Below, piece after piece: positions 51,294 through 60,564 of a stretch of 64,000 nucleotides of DNA. Origin of the DNA: JALYNX01 sp963724825. Lineage in GTDB: Bacteria > Actinomycetota > Acidimicrobiia > Spongiisociales > ZC4RG35. The DNA lies in the NCBI GenBank assembly GCA_963724825.1, contig CAVRWT010000005.1:62001-126000 (forward strand). Reading direction: 5' to 3'. Both the position numbers and the translations under genes were made by a program. How positions within the stretch are numbered: position 1 is the stretch's first letter; the number at the start of each line of letters is the position of its first letter. The notes under the pieces were generated by a model, which saw only the letters and a list, made by a program, of their open reading frames with translations, was not told where the DNA came from and did no database searches.

Positions 51294-54200
51294 GAGAGGG
51301 TCCTTTGAGGAGAGATGGGAAAGAGTTCGGGGAATGGTAGAGGTTTCACACCCCTAGAGACATCCGGCGATCCGGCGCTCAGCCTTCCTCCGGCCACATC
51401 TCGGCAATGAATCGAGACAGGCCGGGCACGAGGGGAGCCGGGCGCCGGGATGAAGACCAGGCCCTCGGTGGCTCGGAGGACGGCGCGGGGCTGGAGGCGC
51501 TTGAGGCGAACCTCCTGGGAGGGCTTCAGATCCACTGGTCCCATCCTGATCTCGTGGCGAAGCTTGACCATCTCCTCGAGCCCGACCCTCAATGCGTCGA
51601 CACGCAGCCGGGCCAGATCAACCAGCGCCAACGCGGCGGTCGGGAGCGGGCCGAAGCGGTCCTCCCACTCCGCCGCGACGTCATCGACCTCGGCATGGCT
51701 CGAAGTGCCGGCAAGCCGCCTGTAGGCCTCGAGGCGCAACTCCTGTTCGGGGATGTAGGTCTCGGGAAGATGGGCATCGACGGGGAGATCGATCCGGATC
51801 TCGGACGGGGGCTCCTCGACGATGGCCCGGCCCTCCAACTCGGAGACCGCGTCGGCCACCAATTCGGCGTACAGCTCGAAACCGACGGCTGCGATGTGCC
51901 CGCTCTGGACTTCGCCGAGGATCGACCCGGCTCCCCTGATCTCGAGGTCCCGCAAGGCGAGCTGGAATCCTGAGCCGAGGTCGGTGGCCTCGCCGATCGC
52001 CTCCAGGCGGCGGTGTGCCTCCTCGGTGAGGCTGCGGTCCCGGGGGTGGAGCAGATAGGCATAGGCCCGTTGGCTGGAGCGGCCGACCCGGCCCCGAAGC
52101 TGGTAGAGCTGGGCAAGGCCCAGCAGGTCGGCCCGCTCCACGATCAGGGTGTTCACCTGGGGCAGGTCGAGGCCCGACTCGATGATGGTGGTCGCCACCA
52201 TCACGTCGTACTCCCGATTCCAGAAGTCGATCATCACCTGCTCGAGTTGCCCTTCCGACATCTGGCCGTGGGCCACCACGTAGCGGGCGTCGGGAACCAA
52301 GCCCTTGAGCTGGGCAACGGCCCTGTCGATCGACTGCACCCGGTTGTGGACGTAGAACACTTGCCCCTCCCGGAGCAGCTCGCGGCGAATCGCCGCCGAC
52401 ACCGCCTGATCGTCCGAGGGCCCGACGTAGGTCAGAATCGGATGACGGTCTTCGGGAGCGGTCCGGATGTGGGAAACGTCCCTGATCCCGGTGAGCGCCA
52501 TCTCCAGCGTGCGCGGGATCGGAGTCGCGGTGAGAGTGAGCACATCCACACCGAGCTTCAGCTCCTTCAAGGAGTCCTTGGCGGTGACCCCGAAGCGCTG
52601 CTCCTCGTCGATGACCAGAAGGCCGAGCTCCTTGAACTTGATGTCCTCGGAGAGCAGGCGGTGGGTGCCGATCACCACGTCGACCTCCCCCGTGGCCAGC
52701 GCAGCAACCACACGGTCCTGCTGCTTGGGTGTCAGGAATCGGGAAAGCGCCTCGACCCGCACCGGGTAGGGGGCGAACCGATCGGAGAAGGTCTGGTGAT
52801 GCTGTTGCACCAGAAGCGTGGTCGGACAGAGGACCGCGACCTGCTTCCCGGACTGCACTGCCTTGAAGGCGGCCCGGATCGCGACCTCGGTCTTCCCGAA
52901 CCCGACATCGCCAAAGACCAGGCGGTCCATCGGCCGTTCGCTCTGCATGTCGGACTTCACCTCGACGATGGCACGGAGCTGATCCGGGGTCTCTTCGAAG
53001 GGGAAGGCGCCCTCCATCTCCCTCTGCCATGGCGAATCCGGCTCGTAGGCATGGCCAACTGCCGCGGCGCGCAGCCGATGCAGCTCTACTACTCGCTGCG
53101 CAACCGCGGCGACGGCCTTGCGAACCCTCGCCTTCTGCTCCGACCAGTCCTTGCCACCCATTCGCGACACCCGGGGAGCCTCCCCGCCGGTGTATCGGGT
53201 CACGGCGGCCAGTTGGTCCACCGGCACATAGAGGCGGTCGGCTCCGGCGTAGGCGATGATCAGGTAGTCCCGCTCCACACCCACCATCGTCCGCGAGACG
53301 AGGCCCTCAAATCTCCCGATCCCGTGCTGATGGTGGACCACGTAGTCACCCTCGGCCAGGTCGCGGTACTGATGGGCGAGAGAGGCCCGGCTGCGGCTGG
53401 TCCGCCGATGGGCCCTCCGGCGCCCGGCGATCTCTTGTTCCCCCAGCACCGCCACCCCGAGGCCCGGAGCCACGAATCCGCGATGAATCCCCACCGGGAC
53501 GATGGCGGGCCTCGGATTCACCAGGGTGTCGAGCCGGTCGATGGCCAACCCGTTCTCGGCGAGGGCCCTTGCCACCCGGTCAGCGGCCGCTGCCCCGTCC
53601 ATCGCCACCACGGTCGTCATCCCGCGCTCGAGGAGTCGCGCCAATCCCCTGCTCACCGCCTCCGGGTCACCGGGAGTTGCGTCGAGGCCCCGGATCTCCA
53701 CCACCGGGTCAGCAGGGCCGGTCGGCGCCGACGGGACGCTGAGATGGGTGCGGGCCGCGAGTCGCGGTTCGAGATCGAGAAACAATTCAGGATGGGCGCC
53801 AGCCGGTGGCGCCTGCTCGCCCCAGGTCGGAGCGAGGGCCGCTGCCATCTCTGACTCCTCTTTGATCAGCTCCCGCGCCCTGTCCAGCGCCCGAGCAGGC
53901 TCGACGACGACAAGCCGGACCTCGGGTGGGGCGGCCTCGATGAGCGAGACAGGGTCGGCCAGCCAGGGCAGCCAAGACTCGATCCCCGGGAACAGTTGCT
54001 CCTGGGCGATTCGATCCCAGGTGGACGCGGCCCACGGCTCGGTCCCCACCAACGCGGCAGCCCGGTCAAGCACCTGTGGCCCGGGCCGAACCTCCCGGGC
54101 GGGAAAAGCGACGAGCTGATCGACGACGTGCTCCGAGCGCTGGGTGGCGACCGAGATGGCCCGGATGTCCTCGACAGTGTCGCCGTAGAAGTCGAGCCGC

Positions 54201-54742
54201 ACCGGCTCTTCGCTCTGGGCGGGGAATACGTCGACAATCCCGCCCCGAACCGCAAACTCGCCGCGTGCCTCGACCCGATCGGTTCGGGAGTACCCGAGAT
54301 CGGCGAGCCCATGGACCAGGTCCTCGAGTGCCATCTCGTCGCCGCGGGACAGGGCCAGGGGCTCAGGGCTGGACGGGCTGAGTCGTTGAATGACACTGCG
54401 GACGCTGGCCACCACCACGGCCGGGCCGCCGCCACGACCGAGGCGATGCCGGGCCAGGGCTCGACGGGCCATGGTGGCGATATTGGGAGAGACATGCTCG
54501 AAGGGGAGGGTCTCCCAAGCCGGAGCGAGAGTCACATCGTCGAGAAACAGTGCCAGATCGTCGGCCAGCTCTTCGGCATCGCGCTCACCGGGCACCACGA
54601 CCAACAACATGTCTCCAAGTTGCTCGGCCAAACCGGCGATGGCGAAGGCCCGCCCTCCGGCGGACACCGCCCAGGAGCCCGAGAGGTCGGGAAGGGACGC
54701 GGACCGCCAGGCGGAGAGAAGTGGTGCGAGCGGGGCTGGCAT
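51290..54742 (-). CDS. mfd: Transcription-repair coupling factor
   Basis: 1150 residues, complete. UvrB-like N-terminal half (VVVPGERDAEELADDLALFLDD), RNA-polymerase-interacting domain (RYRDLAEGDYVVHHQHGIGRFEGL), translocase with Walker A GDVGFGKTEVAIRAAFKAV, LLVIDEEQRFG (DEEQ box) and LTLTATPIPRTLEMAL, then motif VI QLRGRVGRSSQRAYAYL and the TRCF C-terminal domain. It removes RNA polymerase stalled at lesions and recruits UvrA. ATG 54742 is preceded by TAGCAT at 11 bases. No frameshift over 3.4 kb. Confidence 0.97.
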   Translation of the reverse strand: MPAPLAPLLSAWRSASLPDLSGSWAVSAGGRAFAIAGLAEQLGDMLLVVVPGERDAEELADDLALFLDDVTLAPAWETLPFEHVSPNIATMARRALARHRLGRGGGPAVVVASVRSVIQRLSPSSPEPLALSRGDEMALEDLVHGLADLGYSRTDRVEARGEFAVRGGIVDVFPAQSEEPVRLDFYGDTVEDIRAISVATQRSEHVVDQLVAFPAREVRPGPQVLDRAAALVGTEPWAASTWDRIAQEQLFPGIESWLPWLADPVSLIEAAPPEVRLVVVEPARALDRARELIKEESEMAAALAPTWGEQAPPAGAHPELFLDLEPRLAARTHLSVPSAPTGPADPVVEIRGLDATPGDPEAVSRGLARLLERGMTTVVAMDGAAAADRVARALAENGLAIDRLDTLVNPRPAIVPVGIHRGFVAPGLGVAVLGEQEIAGRRRAHRRTSRSRASLAHQYRDLAEGDYVVHHQHGIGRFEGLVSRTMVGVERDYLIIAYAGADRLYVPVDQLAAVTRYTGGEAPRVSRMGGKDWSEQKARVRKAVAAVAQRVVELHRLRAAAVGHAYEPDSPWQREMEGAFPFEETPDQLRAIVEVKSDMQSERPMDRLVFGDVGFGKTEVAIRAAFKAVQSGKQVAVLCPTTLLVQQHHQTFSDRFAPYPVRVEALSRFLTPKQQDRVVAALATGEVDVVIGTHRLLSEDIKFKELGLLVIDEEQRFGVTAKDSLKELKLGVDVLTLTATPIPRTLEMALTGIRDVSHIRTAPEDRHPILTYVGPSDDQAVSAAIRRELLREGQVFYVHNRVQSIDRAVAQLKGLVPDARYVVAHGQMSEGQLEQVMIDFWNREYDVMVATTIIESGLDLPQVNTLIVERADLLGLAQLYQLRGRVGRSSQRAYAYLLHPRDRSLTEEAHRRLEAIGEATDLGSGFQLALRDLEIRGAGSILGEVQSGHIAAVGFELYAELVADAVSELEGRAIVEEPPSEIRIDLPVDAHLPETYIPEQELRLEAYRRLAGTSSHAEVDDVAAEWEDRFGPLPTAALALVDLARLRVDALRVGLEEMVKLRHEIRMGPVDLKPSQEVRLKRLQPRAVLRATEGLVFIPAPGSPRARPVSIHCRDVAGGRLSAGSPDVSRGVKPLPFPELFPISPQRTLS

Positions 54743-54756
54743 CGAGCCGGTCGATG

Positions 54757-55737
54757 CTACCTCTGGGCGGCGAGTAGGCCCTGGGCCCGGAACCAGTCGA
54801 TGGTGCGAGCGATGGTCTCTTCGAAGGGTGTGTAGCCGAGCCCCAGATCCCTGGTCGCCTTGGACCCGTCATATCGATGCCCGTGACGCACCACCCTCAC
54901 CATCTCCCGGCACACCGGCGGCCGGCGCCCGGCAATCCTGGCCCCCAGCTCGACCCCGCCGCCGAGGATCGAAGCGACCGGACCGGGAAGGAATCGAGGA
55001 TTCAGCGAGATCCCGCTGACCCGGGTCGCTACCGACAGGGCGTCGCCGATGGTGAGGGATGCACCGCTCAGAAGGTAACGATCACCGACTCGACCTTGAT
55101 CCGCTGCCAGGAGATGGCCCCGGGCGCAGTCGTCGATGTCCACGATCGAGACCGTCGTGTCGAGGAGGAAGGGGAGCTTCCCGCGAATCACATCGAGTAT
55201 CAGCTTGGCGGTGCCGGTCGCTCGCCCCGGGCCCTGGACGGAGCTGGGGTTCACCGAGACGACTTCCAGCCCGGCACTGCCTTCGAGGATCAGCCGTTCG
55301 GAGATGTGCTTGGAGCGCTCGTATCGGGACAGGTAGCTGCCACGGTGCGGGCTCGTTTCGGAGCCGACTGTGCCGTGCTTCTCCCCGATCGCCACAGCAG
55401 ACGAGGTGTGCACCAGGCGTGGAACACCTTCGGCCAGGCAGGCAGCACGAACGTTGGAGGTGCCGACGATGTTGACCCGATCCATGTGCCCCGGGTCGAT
55501 CGAGCACATCTCGTTGACCCCGGCCACGTGGAAGACGCGTTCCGTGCCGGAGACCAATGTGATCAGGCTTTGCGGGTCGAGGACATCACCTGGGACTGCC
55601 TCGGCCCCGATCGCGCTGACCTTTTCGGAGGCCGCACCGGTTCGGGCCAGGGCCCGCACCTGATGGCCGGCTTCGACGAGATGCCTGATCACGGCCGTTC
55701 CCACGACGCCGGAACCGCCGGTGACCGCGACCTTCAA
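54757..55737 (-). CDS. NAD-dependent epimerase/dehydratase (extended SDR)
   Basis: 326 residues: VAVTGGSGVVGTAVIRHLVEAG Rossmann motif, SSAVAIGE Ser region, and YLSRYERSKHISERL with the Tyr-x3-Lys pair. The NPSSVQGPGRATGTAKLIL segment and a long C-terminus ending YTPFEETIARTIDWF resemble dihydroflavonol-reductase or hopanoid-associated sugar epimerase relatives. Substrate unknown. It overlaps the pgsA start by 4 bases and lies 14 bases before the mfd start, so it is the middle of a pgsA-epimerase-mfd run. Confidence 0.85.
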   Translation of the reverse strand: MKVAVTGGSGVVGTAVIRHLVEAGHQVRALARTGAASEKVSAIGAEAVPGDVLDPQSLITLVSGTERVFHVAGVNEMCSIDPGHMDRVNIVGTSNVRAACLAEGVPRLVHTSSAVAIGEKHGTVGSETSPHRGSYLSRYERSKHISERLILEGSAGLEVVSVNPSSVQGPGRATGTAKLILDVIRGKLPFLLDTTVSIVDIDDCARGHLLAADQGRVGDRYLLSGASLTIGDALSVATRVSGISLNPRFLPGPVASILGGGVELGARIAGRRPPVCREMVRVVRHGHRYDGSKATRDLGLGYTPFEETIARTIDWFRAQGLLAAQR

Positions 55738-56285
55738 CGCCTGGTGCCGGCAGGCTCAGCCCGCACTGTGTGCCAGAAGGCCGTCGTGTAGCCCCATGCC
55801 GAGCCGACAGTGGCGATGACGGCAATCAACATCGCCCACTGGTCGAGATACCAGGGGCCCCAGGGCTCGGCCAACCTGAAGTAAGCCAGGAACAAGGCCA
55901 CGAATTGGGTCGCCGTCTTGATCTTGCCCCAGGTCGAGGGGCGGATCAGGCCGCCCTGTGCCGCAACCACCCCGCGCAGGGCCATCACCCCGAACTCACG
56001 GAAGATGATCAGTGCAGCCGGCCACACCGACACCCGGTCGATCGACACCAGAGCGAGCAGAGTCCCGGTGACCAGGATCTTGTCTGCGGTGGTGTCGAGG
56101 AAGGCGCCAAGGACCGTGCCCCCACTGATCTTCCGGGCGAAATAGCCGTCGAGATAGTCGGTGAATGCGGCCAGCGCGAAAAGCCAGGCGGCGATGGCGA
56201 GGGAGTGAGGAATCTGCTCAGCCCTCGTGAACGCCATGATCACAGGCACCAGAAGGATCCTGGACAGCGCGAGCATGTCAGGCAG
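55734..56285 (-). CDS. pgsA: CDP-diacylglycerol-glycerol-3-phosphate 3-phosphatidyltransferase
   Basis: About 183 residues with several membrane helices and the CDP-alcohol phosphotransferase signature DYLDGYFARKISGGTVLGAFLDTTADK. It makes phosphatidylglycerophosphate, the phosphatidylglycerol precursor. Family members begin near 'NLPNxLTLxRILLVP'; here LPDMLALSRILLVP is encoded with CTG as first codon (56285), 10 bases after a perfect AGGAGG (56296-56301). The first ATG (56276) is 19 bases from AGGAGG, too far, and an ATC at 56291 only 4. I place the start at CTG, with ATG 56276 as the conservative choice. Confidence 0.88.
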   Translation of the reverse strand: MPDMLALSRILLVPVIMAFTRAEQIPHSLAIAAWLFALAAFTDYLDGYFARKISGGTVLGAFLDTTADKILVTGTLLALVSIDRVSVWPAALIIFREFGVMALRGVVAAQGGLIRPSTWGKIKTATQFVALFLAYFRLAEPWGPWYLDQWAMLIAVIATVGSAWGYTTAFWHTVRAEPAGTRR

Positions 56286-56345
56286 AGAGATGAGACCTCC
56301 TCGACTCGCTGCGATCTTATCGGTAGGCGCCGGCCAAACCCCGTG

Positions 56346-57836
56346 TCAAACCCATCCGAATGACCGTTCCACCGCTTGCTGCCATCGGGCGTAGAGCTGC
56401 TCCCGGTCACTCTCCGCCATTTGCGGCTGCCACCTCGAGCCCTCTTCCCAGAGTCGGGAGAGCTCGTCGAGATTCGCCCAGAGCCCTACGGCCAGACCGG
56501 CGGCGAAAGCGGCGCCGAGTGCGGTGGTCTCGGCGACGCGGGGCTTGATGACGTCAACTCCCAGGATGTCGGCCTGGAATTGCATGAGGAGCGAGTTGGA
56601 AGTCATCCCGCCATCCACTCTCAGCTCGGTCAAGCGGACCCCCGAGTCGGAGGTCATCGCGTCCAGAATGTCGCGTGTCTGGTAGGCGGTCGACTCGAGG
56701 GCGGCGCGGGCGATATGGCCGCGAGTGGCGTATCGGGTGAGGCCGGTGATGACACCTCGGGCGTCGGGACGCCAGTACGGGGCAAACAACCCCGAGAAGG
56801 CGGGGACGAAATAGACATCGCCGTTGTCCTCGACGGTGGAAGCCAGCCCCTCGATCTCGGAGGCGTCCTCGACCAGGCCGAGGTTGTCACGGAGCCATTG
56901 AACCAGCGACCCGGTCACCGCCACCGAGCCCTCCAGGGCGTACACCGGCTTCTCACCAGAGCGTTGATAGGCCAAGGTCGTCAGCAGGCCCGCCTCGGAG
57001 ACCACCGGGGCCGGGCCGGTGTTGAGCAGCATGAAATTGCCGGTTCCGTATGTGTTTTTCGCCTCTCCTGGCCGGAAGCAGACCTGTCCGAAAAGTGCGG
57101 CGTGCTGGTCGCCGAGAATGGCGGCCAGAGGCACCCCCTCCAATGGCCCGACACAGGTGCCGAGCACCCCGATCGAGGGCATGATCTCGGGAAGCATCGC
57201 CGTCGGGACCTCCATCGCCACTGCGATGTCCGCATCCCAGGTGGTGGTGGCGAGATCCATGAGCAAGGTTCGAGAGGCGTTGGTGACATCGGTGATGTGG
57301 GCGCCCCGACCCGGCCCGCCGGTCAGGTTCCACGCGAGCCAGGAGTCGATGGTGCCGAAGGCCAGCTCGCCGCGGGCAGCCGCGTCGTGAAGGTCGAGCT
57401 GGTCGAGGAGCCAACGGATCTTGGGCCCTGAGAAGTAGGTCGCCAGAGGCAAACCGGTGACCGGGCGGAAGCGATCGGCTCCCCCGCCTTCGGCGAGGCG
57501 GGAGCAGATGTCCGCAGTCCTGGTGTCTTGCCAGACGATGGCATTGGCAACCGGGGTGCCGGTGGCCCGGTCCCACACCACTGTGGTCTCGCGCTGATTG
57601 GTGAGACCCACCGCTGCCAGGTCGGCAGCCCTCAGGCCGGCCTTGGAGAGGGCGCCTTCGATGACCGACACTGCCTTCGACCAGATCTCCAGCGGGTCGT
57701 GCTCCACCCAGCCGGGCCGGGGGAAGATCTGGGAATGCTCCTGTTGATCGACGGCGACCACGGCTCCCGACCCGTCGAAGACCATGAATCGGGTCGAGGT
57801 TGTGCCCTGATCCAGGGCGCCGACGAATTCAGGCAT
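56346..57836 (-). CDS. glpK: Glycerol kinase
   Basis: 496 residues: FVGALDQGTTSTRFMVFD (phosphate-1), VGLTNQRETTVVWD, WQDTRTADI, the glycerol-site Asp in IDSWLAWNLTGG and FAGLFAPYWRPDARGVITGLT, and the adenosine motif RVDGGMTSNSLLMQFQADIL. It phosphorylates glycerol to glycerol 3-phosphate. There is no glpF or glpD next to it. TATAAC, 8 bases before the ATG, is a near match to the leaderless pattern. Confidence 0.96.
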   Translation of the reverse strand: MPEFVGALDQGTTSTRFMVFDGSGAVVAVDQQEHSQIFPRPGWVEHDPLEIWSKAVSVIEGALSKAGLRAADLAAVGLTNQRETTVVWDRATGTPVANAIVWQDTRTADICSRLAEGGGADRFRPVTGLPLATYFSGPKIRWLLDQLDLHDAAARGELAFGTIDSWLAWNLTGGPGRGAHITDVTNASRTLLMDLATTTWDADIAVAMEVPTAMLPEIMPSIGVLGTCVGPLEGVPLAAILGDQHAALFGQVCFRPGEAKNTYGTGNFMLLNTGPAPVVSEAGLLTTLAYQRSGEKPVYALEGSVAVTGSLVQWLRDNLGLVEDASEIEGLASTVEDNGDVYFVPAFSGLFAPYWRPDARGVITGLTRYATRGHIARAALESTAYQTRDILDAMTSDSGVRLTELRVDGGMTSNSLLMQFQADILGVDVIKPRVAETTALGAAFAAGLAVGLWANLDELSRLWEEGSRWQPQMAESDREQLYARWQQAVERSFGWV

Positions 57837-57900
57837 GGTGCGACGTTATAGGGAATCTCCCCAAGCCTTTCCCAATGCAGCAAGCGTCGTATGCGACGCC

Positions 57901-58485
57901 TCATGCATAGGAAAGCGGGTCGCGACCGCGGAGGGCGGCCATCTCCTGGGCCCGGGCCGGGTCGCTGAGCCAGAGCTGAGCAACATCAGCCGCCTCCTCG
58001 AGGATGACCTCGACTTCGGCCCGCTCTGCCTTGGCAAAGGGGCGAAGCACGAAGTCGGCCGGATCCATCGACCCCGGCGGCCGACCGACCCCGATCTTGA
58101 GCCGGCTGAACTCAGTCGTTCCCAACGCCTTCTCCAGAGAGCGGATCCCGTTGTGGCCGCCACTTCCCCCGTTCACCTGGAGTCGAAGACGGCCGAAGGC
58201 GAGGTCGATGTCGTCATGGAGCACCAGCGCCCGGGAGAGGTCGACTCCGTAGTAGTCCACCGCGGCCCTCACCGCCGAGCCAGAGTCATTCATGAAAGTC
58301 GACGGCACCACCGCCAGAAACCGACTCTCGCCGACACCGATCTGGGCAACCTCGCAACGGAGCCGGGATGGGGCCCTGGAGAATTTGGCGTCATGGCGGC
58401 CGGCCAACCTGGCCACCGCCTCGTATCCGGCGTTGTGCCTGGTTCCCTCGTAATCGGTCCCCGGGTTACGGAGACCGATCACCAT
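57901..58485 (-). CDS. pth: Peptidyl-tRNA hydrolase
   Basis: 194 residues from ATG 58485 (MVIGLRNPGTDYEGTRHNAGYEAV, with the catalytic His of RHNAG). PSTFMNDSGSAVRAA, LVLHDDIDLAFGRLRL (catalytic Asp) and GGSGGHNGIRSLEKALGT are all family signatures. It recycles peptidyl-tRNA released by stalled ribosomes. The start follows the L25 stop by 10 bases, and the rplY-pth pair is a common arrangement. The longer frame to 58566 overlaps rplY and is rejected. Confidence 0.95.
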   Translation of the reverse strand: MVIGLRNPGTDYEGTRHNAGYEAVARLAGRHDAKFSRAPSRLRCEVAQIGVGESRFLAVVPSTFMNDSGSAVRAAVDYYGVDLSRALVLHDDIDLAFGRLRLQVNGGSGGHNGIRSLEKALGTTEFSRLKIGVGRPPGSMDPADFVLRPFAKAERAEVEVILEEAADVAQLWLSDPARAQEMAALRGRDPLSYA

Positions 58486-58495
58486 GTGAACCTGG

Positions 58496-59158
58496 CTATT
58501 CGCCGCTTTCGCCTTCTTGCGCGTCCTCAGCAGCCTGCTCACCCTCCGCTGGCTCCTCTCCCTCACCCTCGAGCTCAGCCTCGGCTTCCTCGACCACTTC
58601 CGCGGCCATTGTCGTGACGCTCATCACGACGGCATCGGGATCCTCGGTGTAGGTGACGCCCTCGATCACCGGCAGGTCGGCGATTCGGAGCGACTCGCCG
58701 ATCTCAACCTCCGAGACGTCGAGCATGATCGCCGAGGGGATGGCATTCGGCAGTGCCTCGATGACGACATGGGTGCGTTGCGGCGAGAACACGCCACCGT
58801 TGGTGACTCCAATTGGCGAGCCTTCGAAGTGGATCGCCACTTCGGCGGTGACGATCTCGTCGAGAGAAACCGTGACGAAGTCGATGTGTCGGTACTCGTT
58901 GCGGAAGGGGTGGCGCTCGATCACCCGGGCCATAGTGAGGAGGGTGGCGCCTCCTTCGATCTCGAGGTTGATCAGGGCGTTGGCCCCGGCCTCGGTGTGA
59001 AGCACGACATGCAGATCGTGGGCGTTGACTGCGATCGAGACCGGGTCGGTGCCCTTGCCGTAGACGATGGCAGGCACGTCGCCCGTCTTGCGGACGCGAC
59101 GCGAGTCGCGCGATCCGGTGCTCCGCCCGGTTTGGGCGCGCAGACTGACTTCGGGCAT
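58496..59158 (-). CDS. rplY: 50S ribosomal protein L25 (CTC type)
   Basis: 220 residues from ATG 59158. The N-terminal L25 domain binds 5S rRNA (SLRAQTGRSTGSRDSRRVRKTGDVPAIVYGKG), followed by the CTC-type beta domain (VIERHPFRNEYRHIDFVTVS ... LPVIEGVTYTEDPDAVV) and a very acidic tail EAEAELEGEGEEPAEGEQAAE. The tail is longer than usual. GGAGT is the ribosome-binding site. It lies directly upstream of pth. Confidence 0.95.
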   Translation of the reverse strand: MPEVSLRAQTGRSTGSRDSRRVRKTGDVPAIVYGKGTDPVSIAVNAHDLHVVLHTEAGANALINLEIEGGATLLTMARVIERHPFRNEYRHIDFVTVSLDEIVTAEVAIHFEGSPIGVTNGGVFSPQRTHVVIEALPNAIPSAIMLDVSEVEIGESLRIADLPVIEGVTYTEDPDAVVMSVTTMAAEVVEEAEAELEGEGEEPAEGEQAAEDAQEGESGE

Positions 59159-59192
59159 CGAAAGACTCCTTGGAGGAAGAGGTGGGTGCCAA

Positions 59193-59855
59193 TTATGGCG
59201 TGATGCCGTCTCTTGTGCCAGACGAGACCTCGCCGATCCAGGCCACGGATCGGGAGGTGAGATGCTCGAACATCGAGGCTTCGGACCAGCCGCCACCGGT
59301 CAGCGAGTGAGTGGCTCCGTCCATGATGTCGATGGTCGCATTGGGGAGGGAGGCAATGTGCGTTTCGAAGAGATCCATCCGGCTCAGCGAGTCTCTCGTC
59401 CCCTGGAAGAAGAGGAGTGGGACCGCAACCTGCGGGAAGTGGGACACCCGTAACGATTCGGGCTTCCCCGGCGGGTGCAGCGGGTAGGCGTACAGGATCA
59501 CGCCCGCCGCCGGATACCCCTCGGCGACGAGATAGGTGGCCATTCGCCCCCCCATCGACCTCCCGGCCAGGAACAACGAGTCGACCCGTGCCCGCAACGC
59601 ATCGGCCGCCGACCGGTGACACTCGACCAAGCGCTCCGCTCGATCAGGGCTCTTCGAGCCTCGTTCGGTGTACGGGTAGTTGAAGGTCAGCACCAGAAGC
59701 CCGGCCGCCGCCAGACGATCGCGGAGCCCGACGATCACCCGATGATCCTGGTTGGTGCCCGCCCCGTGGGCCAGGAGCAACCCGGTGGGCCCATCCCCTG
59801 CGAGGCGCCCACTCACCTCGCCGCCTGACCATGGAATGCCGACGTTGACGACCAC
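59193..59855 (-). CDS. Alpha/beta hydrolase of the dienelactone-hydrolase/Tex30 type
   Basis: 220 residues from GTG 59855 (VVNVGIPWSGGEVSGRL). Oxyanion segment LLLAHGAGTNQDH, nucleophile Ser in FLAGRSMGGRMATYL, Asp in FFQGTRDSLS and His in DGATHSLTGGGW form the triad. The family of KANL3/Tex30-like hydrolases is small and mostly uncharacterised. It is divergent from pgl, and the two starts are only 34 bases apart. Longer frames upstream run into pgl. Confidence 0.8.
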   Translation of the reverse strand: MVVNVGIPWSGGEVSGRLAGDGPTGLLLAHGAGTNQDHRVIVGLRDRLAAAGLLVLTFNYPYTERGSKSPDRAERLVECHRSAADALRARVDSLFLAGRSMGGRMATYLVAEGYPAAGVILYAYPLHPPGKPESLRVSHFPQVAVPLLFFQGTRDSLSRMDLFETHIASLPNATIDIMDGATHSLTGGGWSEASMFEHLTSRSVAWIGEVSSGTRDGITP

Positions 59856-59877
59856 GTGCTCAATGTAAAGCGTTCGG

Positions 59878-59883
59878 TACCGT
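59878..59883 (+). promoter_or_regulatory. -10 element, leaderless promoter of pgl
   Basis: TACCGT ends 6 bases before GTG 59890. Confidence 0.45.
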
Positions 59884-59889
59884 TGCCGT

Positions 59890-60564
59890 GTGGAGCTTCT
59901 CGTCCATGACACCGCCGAGGCGGCAACCGACGCCGCCTCGAAACGCATCGCCGCCCTCGTATCGAACGCAGGGGAACGCTTGTCCTTCGGCCTGGCCGGA
60001 GGTTCGGCGGCCGAAGCCACCTATCGAATGCTTCGGGGAAGGGCGAGCGGTTGGGACAAGGTCGACGTCTGGCTGTCGGACGAGCGATGGGTAGCCCCGG
60101 ACAACGAGCGCTCCAATGGGAGGATGATCGCGACGACGCTCCTCGATCATGTCTCCGCCAACTTCATCAGGCCAAGGTGGAGCGAGTACATGGAGCCAAG
60201 GGATGGGGCAGCCCACTATGAGGCGCGGCTTCGCTCTCTGCATCTCGACAGATCCCCGGACCTGATCATGCTCGGGATGGGCGCCGATGCCCATGTCGCA
60301 TCACTGTTTCCGGGAGCGCCCGCCCTGGCCGAAGCCAGCCGGTGGTATGTCGCGACCCGTGGGCCCGGCGACGAGGACCGCATCTCTGCAACGTATCCGC
60401 TGCTGGGGCAGGCGGACCTGGTGATGGTGGTGACGCTCGGAATCGAAAAGGCGGCGGCGCTCAAGGAGAGCTTCGAGAATGGCACGCCTGCGGGGCGCCT
60501 GAGGGAAGCCAATGGGGATGTCGAGTGGTACGTGGATCGAGACGCCGCTTCTCTCCTCTCCTGA
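59890..60564 (+). CDS. pgl: 6-phosphogluconolactonase
   Basis: 224 residues from GTG 59890. FGLAGGSAAEATYRML, VWLSDERWVAPDNERSNGRM and IMLGMGADAHVASLFPGAPAL are the family motifs (the last normally G-D-G-H-T-A-S; here A-D-A-H-V-A-S, with the His kept). It hydrolyses 6-phosphogluconolactone in the oxidative pentose-phosphate pathway. zwf and gnd are not adjacent. The downstream lipoprotein gene begins inside its last 40 bases. Confidence 0.9.
   Translation: MELLVHDTAEAATDAASKRIAALVSNAGERLSFGLAGGSAAEATYRMLRGRASGWDKVDVWLSDERWVAPDNERSNGRMIATTLLDHVSANFIRPRWSEYMEPRDGAAHYEARLRSLHLDRSPDLIMLGMGADAHVASLFPGAPALAEASRWYVATRGPGDEDRISATYPLLGQADLVMVVTLGIEKAAALKESFENGTPAGRLREANGDVEWYVDRDAASLLS

Noticed and set aside
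52013..53854. 613-codon open frame on the plus strand
   Set aside because: It is fully antisense to mfd, whose protein is complete and recognisable; the frame's translation has no family features and is a GC-rich codon shadow.
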